From Rhizophagus irregularis (taxonomy: Eukaryota; Glomeromycota; Glomeromycetes; Glomerales; Glomeraceae), in NCBI RefSeq assembly GCF_026210795.1, contig NC_089444.1:1726501-1790500 (forward strand): 64,000 nucleotides of DNA, written 5' to 3'. Made by a program: the position numbers and the translations under genes. The notes beneath the pieces were generated by a model. It did not search any database. It saw only the letters and a list, made by a program, of their open reading frames with translations, and was not told the origin of the DNA. Positions 11,329-23,004 of the stretch are shown here, in pieces (position 1 is the stretch's first letter; each line of letters begins with the position of its first letter).

Positions 11329-13045
11329 GGTAGTACACCTGTACTAGCAAAATTCTAGTACGTACTGTACTAGCAAAAATTTCGTACAAGTACTAAGTAT
11401 ACTGTACTAATACAATTATTACTTTTTAGGATATAATTTAACCATTTTAGGTAGATATCATATGATCAATATTGTTTATATTTATAAAATTAACCAATAA
11501 AATTTATTAATAGTATGTACTAAAATTATATTTGTACTAAATTTTCAAGTACAAGTACAGTACTTAGTACTGTACTATACTGTACTAGTACTGTACTAGT
11601 ACAATTCATAACCCTGGTTATAATGCTTCTTTGCCTTTATGTAAACCAGCATTTTTAAAATTATGTGGAATTAATGATTATTTACTTGGTACTTTACAAA
11701 ATCATTTACATACAGAAGGATTAAGTGAGCGTATTCATGAAAATATAGGACGTATACCTATGACTGACAATAGAGTCTTCCTTAATTCTGAGATTACATT
11801 TCCATTAAAACAATTTTTAGTTCAATATAGCTGTATTCATGGTTTACCTTCTCCATTACGACATAGAAATGATTCCAATACATTTATTTATCTTCCTACT
11901 GATAGAACATATACTTCTGTTTATAAAGAATACAAAGATTATTATTATACTGAATATGATGAATCAAACCAAATAATTTCTTATTATACTTTTCAGAGAC
12001 TTTGGATTGAAATGATGCCATATCTTAAATTTCAAGCACCAGCAAGTAATCTTTGTGAAATTTGTGAGGGATTTAAGGCTAAAATAAAAGTAGCAAAATC
12101 TGATGCAGATGAACATGAAAAAGTTCAAATTCAATATGAGAATCATCAAAATTAGCAAAACTTGAACATCAGCATTATAATGATAATATTGAGAAAAGTA
12201 AGAATGATTTAACTATTGCACATGTATGCTATGACTGGGCGCAAAATGTTTTTATACCATATTCACCACAACAAGTTGGTTCCATTTACTTTAAATCAGC
12301 TTCTTCTGTGCATCTTTTTGGAGTTTGTAAAACTGAAGGAGGGCAAAATCATCAATTAAATTTTGTAATTGGAGAGAATGAACTTCCAAAAGGTACTTCT
12401 AAAAGTGCTAATACAACGATAAATATGGTATACAATTCACTTCAAAAATTTGCTCAGAATGGAAAAAAACATTTACAAATTACTTGTGATAACTGCACTG
12501 GGCAGAATAAAAACAATTTATCGCTTTGGTTTTGGTCCTAGTTGGTTATGCTTAATTGGTATGAAGATATTACGGTTAATTTTATGATTCCTGGTCATAC
12601 AAAATTCATATGTGACTCATTTTTTGGTCATATTAAAAAAGTATATTGGAAGCATAAAGTTAATACTATTAATGATGTTAAAAACATTATAAATAATTCA
12701 TCAAACGGTAATGAAGCAATTTTATATGATAACGGAATAAATTGGAATTGGTACGATTTTAGTGCATTTTTTAAGAATCATTTTGTACCTCTCCCTAATA
12801 TAACACAATTCCATCATTTTCGTTTTAGCTCTGAAGATATTGGTAAAATATATGTATCAAAAGAATCCGGTGGTGTAGAATTATGTTATAAATTATTAAA
12901 AAGTGATAATTTTAATAAAAATAGTAAACCCGATTTAATTACTACTGTATCTTTAACAGAAGAACGACAAAATTACTTATATTCAAAAATTTGACAATAC
13001 GTTGATGAACCTTACAAAGATGAGTATTGTGCAAAACCAAAATAA

Positions 13046-14623
13046 TTATAATTTAAAAAATAAAAAAATAAAAATTTAATTTATTAAACTTTAAAATGAT
13101 TATAAATAATTCAAGTATGAAATAAAATTATTGCTGTAGTATAAAAGAAACGTTAATAACGTTTCTTAAAGTTAATTTTGAATAAACACCCCTATTACAA
13201 TTTACTCAAGATCTTCAAGACTATTTCTAAAAAGAAAGAAGAAAAGGAATATTAATATCATTCCTAGAGAAAAAAACAAAAAAAAGAATTTACTTACCAT
13301 TTCAAAGTCTAAGGCTAAAATCCAGTCCAAGAAGGTCGTCCCTAAAGAGGAAGAAGAAAAAGAACGTTAATATCGTTCCTGGAGTAAAAAAAAAATAAAA
13401 AAAATAATTTGCTTACCATTTCAAGTCCAAGCAAGGCCAACATCCATTCCAAGAAGGTCGTCCCTAAAGAGGAAGAAGAAAAAAAGCGTTAATATTATCG
13501 TTCCTAGAGTAAAAAAAACAAAAAAAAAATAATTTACTCACCATTTCATTTGCAAGGCTAAAATCCATTCCAAGAAGGTCGTCCCTAAAGAGGAAGAAGA
13601 AAAAGAACGTTAATATCATTCCTGAAGTAAAAAAAAAACAAAACAAAAATAATTCGTTTACCATTTCAAAGTCCAAGGCCAAAATCTAGTCCAAGAAGGT
13701 CGTCCCTAAAGAGAAAGAAGAAAAGAAACGTTAATATTATCTTTTCCGGAGTAAAAAAAAACAAAAAAAAAAATAATTCACTTACTATTTTAAAGTTCAA
13801 GGCCAAAATTCAGTCCAAAAAGACTGAAAATATAAAAAAAAGTTTCAAAATATTAAAAAAAAAATAGATGATCAGATTCGATCAATCCAACCAAATCTAT
13901 AAAATAACTGCAGCTACTGTGGCTAAAATAACGATTTAAATTTTTTAAAATCGTTTAATGTAAATTTTATTAGTATGCCGATCATTTCTGAATCTATTTT
14001 TAGATTTTGGTACTAATCGTTACACAAAAATTGAAAATCAAATTGCTCGTTCCGGTAATAAAATAATATGTTACAAAATTTAATTACATAAAGTTTATGT
14101 ATTATATATTCATATAAAACAAAAATCTCAATTTTTATAAAAAAATTTCAGAACCTCATTTTCCTAGCAAAGAACCCAAATGTCTTTTAAATTACAGGGG
14201 CGATTAAATTATACGGACACTTTTCAAAGTGAAAAAACTTACATATATATTACTAAAATGAAAATAAAAAATCAAGCTAAATACATTCATTACAACTTTA
14301 ATTATTAATTCGAATAAAAATAAAAATTCATTCATTTTTATTTGTCACAATAACTGCTTTAATTCTATAAGATATGCAGGTTATTTACATTTTATAATAT
14401 TATACTTTCAACTACTTTATCAAAGTATTTATAAAAAATGTAAAATATTTAATATTATATGAGATTATATGCTCAATATAAGGTTTACAAAGTTCACTAA
14501 TTTTTTTAAATTTAAAATTGTATCTTAAAATATTTCAATATCTAGTAATTGGATTTTATGATCTTAGATTCATTAAAATTGTCTTATTAAGACAAATTTG
14601 TACTTTTAAGATCAATACAAATA
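13046..14623. other. Intergenic region; holds intron-like array 1
   Basis: Apart from the array at 13200-13850 there is no supported gene. A hairpin, AAGAAACGTTAATAACGTTTCTT, lies at 13147-13169. 13860-14620 is AT-rich and featureless to inspection. Confidence 0.5.
13200..13850 (-). repeat. Intron-like tandem array 1 (about 121-bp units)
   Basis: The motif GAAGGTCGTCCCTAAAGAGG recurs at 13331, 13453, 13574 and 13695 (spacing 122, 121, 121). Weaker units lie at both edges. On the - strand each unit reads as a pyrimidine tract TTCTTCTTCCTCTTTAG, a mini-exon of 43-47 nt (13299-13341, 13417-13463, 13542-13584, 13662-13705) ending GAAATG, and a GTAAG or GTGAG donor. The intervening introns are 75-80 nt and hold a small hairpin, GAACGATATTAACGTTC, about 30 nt before the acceptor. 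The splice-site reading is inference from sequence; the tandem repeat itself is seen directly. Confidence 0.75.
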
Positions 14624-14779
14624 CAGTCAACTCTCTTTATAGTCACACATTTGGGACAGTCCATATTTGGTGATTATAAAGAGATGTGACTATATAAAAA
14701 ATTTCTTATATTTGTATATCATAATTCCGGCCAAAAATTAACATAATTTTAGCCAGAATTATACTTAAAACTTTATTGT

Positions 14780-15180
14780 ATCGTAACTTCGCCAATATTA
14801 ATCGTAGAGAGATGATCTTACCGCCATTCGATTCGTCTTGATGAGACGGTTCTAATGGTATAAAATATGTCGAAATCCAATCACTAGATTAATTTCCGAA
14901 ATTAAAAAAATATTAATAGTTTTTGTGTAATAACTCTGTCAATATTGAACTTAGAAAGACGATTTTACTACCATTCAATTCGTCTTGATGAGACGAATCT
15001 AATGGTATAAGATACATCGAAATCCAATCACTAGATCAATTTCCGAAATTAAAAAATATTAAATGGTTTTTAAGTAATAACTCCGTCAATATTGATCACA
15101 GAGAGATGAGCTTACCACCATTCGATTCGTCTCGATGAAGCGATTCCAACGAGCTATAAATCGTGTTTTTACAATCACTA
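14780..15180. repeat. 147-bp tandem repeat, three units plus one remote copy
   Basis: CCATTCRATTCGTCTYGATGA occurs at 14824, 14971 and 15118 (spacing 147). Each is preceded by TCAATATTGA-like sequence and followed by CAATCACTAGAT. A fourth piece of the unit appears at 17694, after the 1 kb repeats, so the 1 kb block looks inserted into or flanked by this array. Confidence 0.7.
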
Positions 15181-15509
15181 GGTACCGAGAAATCTAGCAA
15201 AATGTTAAATGGTGCAGTAAACGTAAATCAAGAAATATTATAATGCCGATGTTTAACATTTTGTTGAATAACTCATCAGCCAGTGATTGGAAAAGGATAA
15301 AACTTCGGGTAAAGTTGGGGTATGCGATTCTGTAATAGTTCAGTTTTTCTTTGCTTTAATTTTATTTTAGTTTAGATTTCTTTACTTGTATGAGTCGTGA
15401 AGCTACTCTTTTTATTTTTTATTAGTTTATTTTCTTATTTTTGTAATATTGTTCGATTACTTTTCGAAGTCCAAAGTATAAATAAAAGATAAAGTCATAA
15501 GACTGTTTG

Positions 15510-17690
15510 CACAGGAAAAGGATAAAACTGCCTAAAATGGCTCGATGGGGGATGTCTTCTACATGGTGCTGTTACCTGAGGAATTAAGTATTCGGTTTAA
15601 TGGTTGCCTATTGAAGATGATAGGACACAGACCCGAGATTAGTCTCATAAGAGGCAATGGGTGGTCTGGCCGTAAACAATAGCAAAGGAAAAGGATAAAA
15701 TTAGGGTTGGTGCACCCTATCTCAAGGTCATTGGCATCACGGGTGACACCCTTCTATTGTTCCAAAACACAACATGGTGGAGGTCTTGCATGGCTTCGAT
15801 TCTCATGACCACAGAAATAAAAAGAATTTTACTGCGATCGCTACAACCAATAGCGTGAAGGTACAGGGATTAGTGTAGTTGGACTGCATCATGGTGAATT
15901 AGTGTGTACGGTTAGGCCGCACATTTCAACTAAGGGTCATGGTGTTTTTCTAACGTTCCCTATGAGGCCATTGGCATGTGCGCAGTTTTGTCCTTGAGGT
16001 CACTACTATACCTTGGGGGGACTTCCTGTCCAGGTGGTCACTCTACGATACCGCTTAGGGTCAGTAATGGCTAGATGGTCGTCTAGATGGTAAAGCTAAG
16101 GGTGCAATGTGCTGTAGTTAGACCTCATGACCTTAGACCAACCAAGGTGTTCGTGCACAAAACAGGTAGCATGGCTATGGGGTTCGATTTCCTACTCCTT
16201 GGGTCCTAGTTGGTGATCCCTGGTGGTTGATACCCACCATAAGGGGTGATCCTGGACAGATGCCTGCTACTTCCTGTTTGAGTGGTCGCTCTGAGAGTAT
16301 ACTGCTTTTAGGAGGGGTAAATCAACTGTACTATCGGTGCTAGGTAATCGCAGGCTGTAGTGGCCTTTGAGTGAGACTTAGTACCTAAAATGGTGGTATG
16401 GAAGGGTATTAGATGGTTGATGTTACCTGTCGAAAGTCCTCCATGAAAGTAGATGCTCTCTAAAGGTCGTTAAATAAATTGAGTATCAGTATCGTACAAT
16501 GAGTATAGGATGAGTAGGCGGCGTGTACTGCAAAACTTCAGATCAGCCTAAAATGGCCCGATGGGGGATGTCTTCTATAATGGTGCTGTTACGAGGAATT
16601 AAGTACTCGGTATAATGGTTGCCCATTGAAGATGATAGGACGCAGACCCAGATTAGTCGTAAGAGCGATGGGTGGTCGGCCGTAAACACTTGCAAAGGAA
16701 AAGGATAAAACTAGAGGGTTGGTCACCTATCTCGGTGGTTAGTCGTGAGACCTCAAATTAAGCCTTGAGTGTGGTGAGGTCGCAGGTTCGATTCCCATGA
16801 CCACGGAAATAAAAAGAATTTTACTTGCGGACGTTACGAAGAATAGCGTGAAGGTACAGGGATTGTTAGTTGGACTGCATCATGGTGAATTAGTGTGTAC
16901 AGTTAGGCCGCGCATTTCGTAGGGATCGAGTGTCTTAACGTTCTATGAGGTCGTGGCATGTGCGCAGATCCTGTCGAGGTCGGCTACTATACGCCGGGAG
17001 GGGCTTCCATGTCGGGTGGTCGCTCACGATACCGCTTGGGGTCAGTAATGGCTAGATGGTCGTCACAGATGGTAAAGCTGAGGGGTGCAATGTCTTAGTG
17101 GTAGTTAGACGCACGGTTAGGTCTTCGAGCCCAGCCAGGTGTTCGTGCGCGGAGACAGGTAGCATAGCTATGGGGTTCGATTACCTTACTTTCCGCAGGG
17201 ACAGGTTAGTGATCCTGGTGGTTGATACCCGGCATGGGGTGATCTGGACAGATGCCTGCTATGCCCTTATGTCAAGTGGTCAGCTACTGAAAGATATACA
17301 GCTTTGGGGTAAAACAACTGTACTATCGGTGCTAGGTAATCGCGGGCTGTAGTGGCGCTTTGAGTGAGCTTAGTACCTAAAATGGTGGTATGGAAGGGTC
17401 TTAGATGGTTGATGTTACCTGTCGAAAGTCCATGCATGAAAGTAGATCTCTCTAAAGGTCGTTAAATAAATTGAGTATCGGTATCATGCAATGGGTATAA
17501 GATGAGTAGGCGGCGTGTACTAGCTTCAGATCAGCCTAAAATGGCCCGATGGGGGATGTCTTATAATGGTGCTGTTACGAGGTTAATGCGGTATAATGGT
17601 TGTTAGGTGAAGATGATAGGACATAGCCGAGATTATGCCATAAGATGAATGGGTGGTCAGGCCGTAAACAACTAGAGAAAAGGATAAAAC
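15510..17690. repeat. GC-richer 1-kb tandem repeat with tRNA-like modules
   Basis: CCTAAAATGGCYCGATGGGGG starts units at 15531, 16548 and 17536 (about 1,017 and 988 bp apart; the third is truncated). The block is clearly richer in G and C than its surroundings. Inside unit 2, RNA polymerase III-like boxes are visible: an A-box-like CTCGGTGGTTAGTCG followed by the B-box GGTTCGATTCCC (about 16730-16797), TTAGTGGTAGTTAG followed by GGTCTTCGAGCCC (about 17092-17141), and GGGGTTCGATTACC (about 17172-17185). The motif GGAAAAGGATAAAA recurs at 15280, 15515, 15683, 16697 and 17682, near module borders. None folds as a convincing complete tRNA, so these are best read as tRNA-derived SINE-like modules. 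Unit 1 has decayed boxes. Confidence 0.65.
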
Positions 17691-17972
17691 TACCGCCATT
17701 CGATTCGTCTCAGTGAGACGATTCTAACAATGTATGATACATCTTTGTACGATTATTAGATGCCAAGTTATTTAATATATTCTTTATATAACTGTGATTA
17801 TAAACGATTTTTTTTAATATAAGATTTTTGAGGATAGGTGTGATAGTACTATAGATAGATTGTGACTATATAGGATAGATTTTAATAATAAAGTGTTTTG
17901 AACATTCAACTGGTGTGACTATATAGTAGAATGTGACTATAACGGGAGTGATTATAGAGGGAGTTGACTGTA

Positions 17973-19601
17973 TACCTTTAAGAATTTATTCTATAATACC
18001 TTATAATCCAGTAATTAAAATTTATGATTTTTAGCTTATTGGATTTAATTTAGTTTATTAAAATAATTTGATTGTAGTAAATTAGTAAATTTATACTTAT
18101 CAAAACAATATTAATAATAAAGTTATGCAATTTTTAAATTTTGTGAATTGTATAATAAAAATTAGAAAAATTATAGTTTTAGAATTTTGAAAAATATATA
18201 TATAAATTACATTTTAGTTTTGGCAAATTAGTCCAAATTTAGCCTTAAAGTTTAATTTAAGTTTTTAGCAAATTTAGTATATATATTATAAGCTACAATA
18301 CCTTAAATTATCTTGCAAATTTTGCAAAATTTTACTATTAATAAAGGGTATTTAAAACTTGTAAAATAATTAATTGCCAGTCCGCTACTTAACAGTATAA
18401 AATGATCAGCAATCTATAATTAATTTTGACAGATTTTCATATATTAAATACTATTGCTCTGGAATGGTATTTGCATTATCTTAAAAACACGTCATAACAA
18501 TATAAATACTTTAAAATTTTACTAGAAAAAGGTATTACATTACCTGGATATGTTTTCCAAACCCGGTAGAATCAAGGTGTGCCAAAAAAAAAACTAAAAA
18601 GAAAAATAAAAAAAAATATTTTTTTTTTGTTATTTTGTTAATTTGGTAAAAAAAATAATATATACTATTTTTCAATAGTGTAAAAAAAAAACCTCATAAA
18701 ATTTGCAAAATTCATGTATAAAAAATCTCAATTTAACTAAAATATAAAGTGAAATGGGGACTTCCTTTAAGGTGAACTTGTTAAATTTTATATCTAACAA
18801 TAAAAAATTTTTTTTTTTGTGACTTATTCATGTTTAATGTTATTGATCGGAAAGTCATCATTACATTTAAACATGACCTTGTGAGATAAAATCAATATCA
18901 AAATATGCCAATTAATGTAATTCATATAAAATCTGCGCCAGATCTACAAATTAATTTTGTACTATTAAGTGACAGACTAACAATAAAAGTATTATTACAC
19001 ATTACACTTAAGGATTATTTAAATAATAAAATCACTAAAGAATATATTTATTTTTATAAATTTTTTTTGTTATTTATTATTTATTTTAATTAAGAATTTA
19101 TTTAATTTTTACTACTGATGAAATTTGAATTTTAATCAATATTGATGATTTTATTAATTTTTTATAATGCCAAAAATCTATACTCAACAATAAAAATATA
19201 ATATTTAAAATTCTTTAACTTTTTAAAAAATATACAATTTTAAAAAAAATAAACTAATTTTATTTTTTAAAATAAGCTTTATCAAATTACTGATCAGATT
19301 TTTAAAAGAAAATTTATATAAAAAGTTATAAACATTTGAAATTGCATGATTTTCATATGATTAGCCTAAATTTAAAATAAAATATGTTGATCAGAACTTA
19401 TAATAATTTAGGCCAATACTATGCATTATAATAATACTAACCTAAATTATTATAATCTGAAATAAATGAAAAAAAAAATTTATTAATATGATTTTTATAA
19501 AATAATAGCTGCATTTTTATTATTAAAATTTATTTTTTCTTATATTTTATCTTATTTGTAATAAAAAATTTTAAAAACTGCATTTTTATTAGTACTTTAT
19601 A
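17973..19601. other. AT-rich region, nothing recognised
   Basis: No gene, inverted-repeat element or long repeat is supported here beyond A/T runs. A 62-residue ORF near 18905 has no recognisable motif and AT-driven composition. Confidence 0.5.
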
Positions 19602-20664
19602 TAGAGCTCCGAACAGGTCAGCCAAATTCAGGTAACCTGACCTGACCTGACCTGAAATTCAGGTCAGGTATGAAGATTGACCTGACCTGATTGACCTGTT
19701 GACCTGAAACTATTGATTCTACTATATAATAAAAGTGAGTTGCAGTATTGCGATTCACTTTTTTATATTGATTTTATATAATAAAAGTGAGTTGCAGTAT
19801 TGCGATTCACTTTTTTATATAGATTCTATATAAAAAAAGTGAGTTGCGGTATTGCGATTCACTTTTTTATATAGATTCTATATAAAAAAAGTGAGTTGCG
19901 GTATTGCGATTCACTTTTTTATATAGATTCTATATAAAAAAAGTTAGTTGTGGTATTGCGATTCACTTTTTTATATTGATTCTATATAATAAAAGTGAGT
20001 TGCGATATTGCGATTCACTTTTTTATATTGATTCTATATAATAAAAGTGAGTTGCGATATTGCGATTCACTTTTTTATATTGATTTTATATAATAAAAGT
20101 GAGTTGAAATATTGCGATTCACTTTTTTATATTGATTTTATATAATAAAAGTGAGTTGCGATATCGCAACTCACTTTTTTTATATTAATTCTATATAAAA
20201 AAAGTGAATTGCAGTATTGGGATTCACTTTTTTATATGATTTTAATATAAAAATGTTGAATCGCAATATTTCGAGAAAAAACTTTGCGAAAACGTTTTTT
20301 TCATAATATTATATTAAAAAAATGTTTCGTGACGTTTTTTTTTTTGATATTTCAATAATAACGTTGCGAAAACATTTTTTTCATAATGTTATATTAAAAA
20401 AAAACCTTTTGCAATATTTTTTTTCAATATTTTAATAAAAAACGTTGCAAAAACGTTTTTTTTCATAATATTATATTAAAAAAAAAAGGTTTGTACTGTT
20501 TTTTTTCAATACTTTAATAAAAATAGTCCTGAAATTTTTCAGGTTTCAGGTCAGGTCAGGTCAAACAGACAACCTGATATAACCTAACCTGACCTGACCT
20601 GAAAAAAAATTTCAGGTCAGGTTGATCAATTAACCTGACCTAACCTGACCCATTCGGAACTCTA
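19602..20664. mobile_element. Non-autonomous hAT-type element carrying a satellite (1,063 bp)
   Basis: Ends TAGAGCTCCGAACAGGTCAG and CTGACCCATTCGGAACTCTA are inverted repeats. The 8-bp TSD ACTTTATA is perfect (19594-19601, 20665-20672). Both subterminal zones consist of repeated ACCTG/CAGGT pentamers in opposite orientation (CTGACCTGACCTG on one side, CAGGTCAGGTCAGG on the other). The core holds a 52-bp satellite and repeats of AAAACGTTTTTTTCATAATATTATATT. Confidence 0.85.
19725..20235. repeat. 52-bp hairpin satellite, about 10 units
   Basis: Each unit holds AAAAAGTGAGTTGCGATATT followed by GCGATTCACTTTTTTATAT. The arms AAAAGTGA/TCACTTTT can pair around a TTGCGATATTGCGA core. Eight units keep the GCGATTCAC core; one has GCAACTCAC and the last has GGATTCAC. 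Confidence 0.8.
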
Positions 20665-20672
20665 ACTTTATA

Positions 20673-21272
20673 TAAAAATTCCAGTTTTTTATTGCAGAAT
20701 TTCAGAATTTCAGATTATATAATATAAAATCAACTTAGAAAATCATATAATTATTATTTTAGCATTATATAAATTTACTAATAATAAAATTTAAATAGTT
20801 TTAATAACTAAACATCAGTTGATATATTTTTAAATAATTACTATTTAAAAAAATTTTAAATATCAGATTTTTCAATTATTCTATTACTAAATGATACAAA
20901 TCATTTTATTATTTTTTTAGTGATAATTATAAAGTAATGTTTCTGCCCAAAACTCATTTAATAATAAAATTCAAAAATCTGAAACTCAAAAACTTTATTT
21001 TTAATGAAAAAATTGGTAAATCTGAAACTTTTCTAAATTATAATTAGTTTCAAATAAATATAAAAACAGTTTAGGCAATTAAGTTTATTATAAAAAATAG
21101 TTTTGAATTGAATTTGACTAAACTAAAATTTTAAAAAAATATTTTTGGTAAGTATTCTTATTATAAAGTCTATAAAATTATTAATTAAAATTTATATTAT
21201 AATTTATGTAATTTTAATAAAAATAATTGTAAATGATATTGTAACCCAAAAATAGAAAATAGAATAAGAGTA
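20673..21272. other. AT-rich spacer, nothing recognised
   Basis: About 600 bases of A/T-rich sequence with no gene, repeat or inverted-repeat element that I can support. Confidence 0.4.
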
Positions 21273-21369
21273 CTGTCAGATATTACCTAATATTTTAGGG
21301 GAAGGAGGGGTAATTATAGATCTTAGGTTACATATAATACTATATAAGGAATTATATATATGGTGCATA

Positions 21370-21613
21370 TAAGGTTGCTTGCCGAAACCTAAGGGTTTAG
21401 GCAAGATGGCGTTTCGCCGAAAAGCAAAATTCTGCTGAAACTATATTAAAGTTATATTAAAAAACTGGCGAAACTTTGGAGAATGGCGAAACTGCCGAAA
21501 CTTATTATAAATGCCGAAACTGCCGAAACTCTGCCGAAACTATAATAAATCTATAGTAAAATTTTGACGAAACTAATCGTAGGATTTTGAAGAGGTTTAG
21601 CAGAACAACTTTA
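21370..21613 (+). mobile_element. 244-bp hAT-type MITE, family B, copy 1
   Basis: It starts TAAGGTTGCTTGCCGAAACC and ends ..AACAACTTTA. TSD GGTGCATA (21362-21369) / GGTGCGTA (21614-21621), one mismatch. It is rich in CCGAAACT repeats. Same length as copies at 54008, 58007 and 60784. Confidence 0.85.
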
Positions 21614-21621
21614 GGTGCGTA

Positions 21622-21858
21622 TCGGGATCTGTCTACTTCACTTAAGATAGGTTACTGTAGCACAAGGTAAAGTTTACATATAAAACTCTTTGAAAATCCT
21701 ACTATAAAAGGAAATTTTATGTTACATTGTTATGATTTTTTTCCTTTTTAGTTAATTAACCAATAGAATTTAAGCAAATTCTAAGGTAAGGTTTTATATG
21801 AAAGTGAAATTTTTACGGTGGCATGCAATATGGCTTAGTAGTAGGCGGGTTCTCATAT
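21622..21858 (-). mobile_element. Old MITE related to 45835-46049
   Basis: The internal stretch with TTATGTTACATTGTTATGAT and AATTAACCAATAGAATTT is the reverse complement of the 45835-46049 element. The ends (GGATCTGTCTACTTCACTTA / GTAGTAGGCGGGTTCT) are degraded forms of the GGACCC..CTTACTT termini. No clean TSD. Confidence 0.6.
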
Positions 21859-22352
21859 AAACCTTTAAAGCTAATCAATAGTCCAAATTTTATTTTATGA
21901 TGATCATTACTAAATTAGGATTTATTACTTCTAAATGAGGCAATAGTCTAACTTTATTTAGTAATTAAAATTTCGATCACAATTTATTATAACAAATAAA
22001 TCAATATAATTGGTTATAATCAATATCACATGATAGAATAATTCCAAAATTTTCTCATTTATATATAAATTAATATAGAGATATATAAAAATATGCTAAC
22101 TTTAAACTTTAATAACTTTTGAAATATGTTAGATAAAGGAAAAGTAATCTGATAATTTGAAAGAGAAGAACTCAAAGTGTAATTTTATCAGTTTACATTT
22201 TTAATTATCATATAATTTTAACAAGTAGTTAGCTTTTTAAAATCACTAATTTTATTTGATGAGTTTAGGTGATATGCATCATATAACATATCTTACCTAG
22301 AAGAGGGAGTAAGCTTTTATATTAAAGTAATATTAGGTAATATCTGACAGTA

Positions 22353-23004
22353 CCCTAAGTGTACAACATTAATAGATATATATAATTATGAATTAAATCC
22401 TATACAAATAGTATATCTTAATACTAAATATAAATATTTTAATAATAAAATAATGCAAGATTTAAAGTTTTTTATAGACTGTAAAATGGCATTTATTATA
22501 CAATTAAAAATTTTTATTATTTTATAAACAAAATATTTATACCATTTATATAAAAATAAAATAAAGAAAATTTTAATATATTAGCAAGATTTAAAGTTTT
22601 TTATAAACTGTAAAATGGCATTTATTATACAATTAAAAATTTTTTAAAAAAACATTATTTCATAAATAAAATATTTATATCATTTATATAAAAATAAAAA
22701 TAAAGAAAATTTTAATATATTAAAATATTGTTATATTAAAATTTGTTATAACTAAAGTTACTTGTCTAAATCTTTTGAAAATTTTACAATTAGTTTCTTT
22801 AAGATTTTACTATAACTTTATTATAGTTTTATCATTAAGTTTCATTTTTTTTCAGACTTTTTAATAAAACTTTCATATAGTTTTAATAAAGTTTTACTAT
22901 TTTAACATTTTACCAATTTGCTAAAAGTCTAAAACCCTTTAGTTTTTCTAGCAACTTTAGTTATAATAAAAGCTAACTGAATCAATTAACTGATTTTTAA
23001 TATA
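22353..23004. repeat. 129-bp tandem duplication and old family-B MITE
   Basis: GCAAGATTTAAAGTTTTTTATA begins two consecutive copies at 22455 and 22584 (spacing 129), both followed by AATGGCATTTATTATACAAT. The old MITE at 22753-22959 lies just after. Nothing else recognised. Confidence 0.65.
22753..22959 (-). mobile_element. Diverged family-B MITE (207 bp), copy 5
   Basis: It starts TAAAGTTACTTGTCTAAATC and ends TAGCAACTTTA, with TSD GTTATAAC/GTTATAAT (one mismatch). It follows the reverse-orientation family-B layout (ATTAGTTTC, TTTACTATA, TTATTATAGTTT) but with many substitutions and deletions, so it is an old copy. Confidence 0.65.

Larger units (their letters stand above)
8984..11616. mobile_element. 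hAT-type MITE with GTAC-rich ends, itself interrupted
   Basis: Ends CAGGGTTGTGGTAGTAC and GTACTAGTACAATTCATAACCCTG-type are inverted (CAGGGTT/AACCCTG). They are flanked by a perfect 8-bp TSD GTTATAAT (8976-8983, 11617-11624). Without the hAT inserted at 9001 the element is about 300 bp, full of GTACTAGTAC-like palindromes (11337-11610). It sits in frame inside the DUF7869-like pseudogene. Confidence 0.8.
7268..13045 (+). pseudogene. DUF7869-like transposase-type pseudogene, split by nested transposons
   Basis: The reading frame starts MTLRPFYNLVQLGLDEY at 7268, breaks at 7359, resumes after a TSD at 8746, breaks again at 8983 and resumes at 11625. When each insert and one TSD copy are removed, the frame continues without shift at both places. 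Later parts hold a Cys pair (NLCEICEGF), the motif CDNCTGQNKN (12488-12520) and GHTKFICDSFFGHIKK (12590-12640), which I associate with the RNase-H-like DUF7869 family found in transposon-like genes. It is dead: besides the insertions there is a TAA at 8960, a frameshift near 12155, a stop near 12540 and a TGA at 12992. No terminal repeats of the parent element were found. The family name is from memory of motifs. Confidence 0.6.
14624..17970. mobile_element. Pogo/mariner-type element (3.3 kb) filled with repeats
   Basis: The left end CAGTCAACTCTCTTTATAGT and the right end, whose reverse complement is CAGTCAACTCCCTCTATAAT, are inverted repeats flanked by TA on both sides (14622-14623, 17971-17972). 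Further GTGACTATATAG-type motifs are repeated in the subterminal zones. No transposase remains. The inside is a 147-bp repeat set and a 1 kb tandem repeat. A fragment with an almost identical end lies at 47885-47996. Confidence 0.75.
21273..22350. mobile_element. TA-flanked inverted-repeat element (about 1.1 kb) holding two MITEs
   Basis: CTGTCAGATATTACCTAATA at the left is the exact reverse complement of TATTAGGTAATATCTGACAG at the right, and both ends abut TA. That suggests a mariner-type non-autonomous element. It has no coding region. Two other MITEs (21370-21613 and about 21622-21858) are inserted in it. Confidence 0.7.

Noticed and set aside
13200-13850. CRISPR-like array
   Set aside because: The 121-bp unit repeats over its whole length without unique spacers, and the context is eukaryotic.
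17056-17352. 98-residue ORF (MVVTDGKAEGCNV...) as a gene
   Set aside because: It lies across tRNA-like modules of the 1 kb tandem repeat, and the other units do not keep the frame open.
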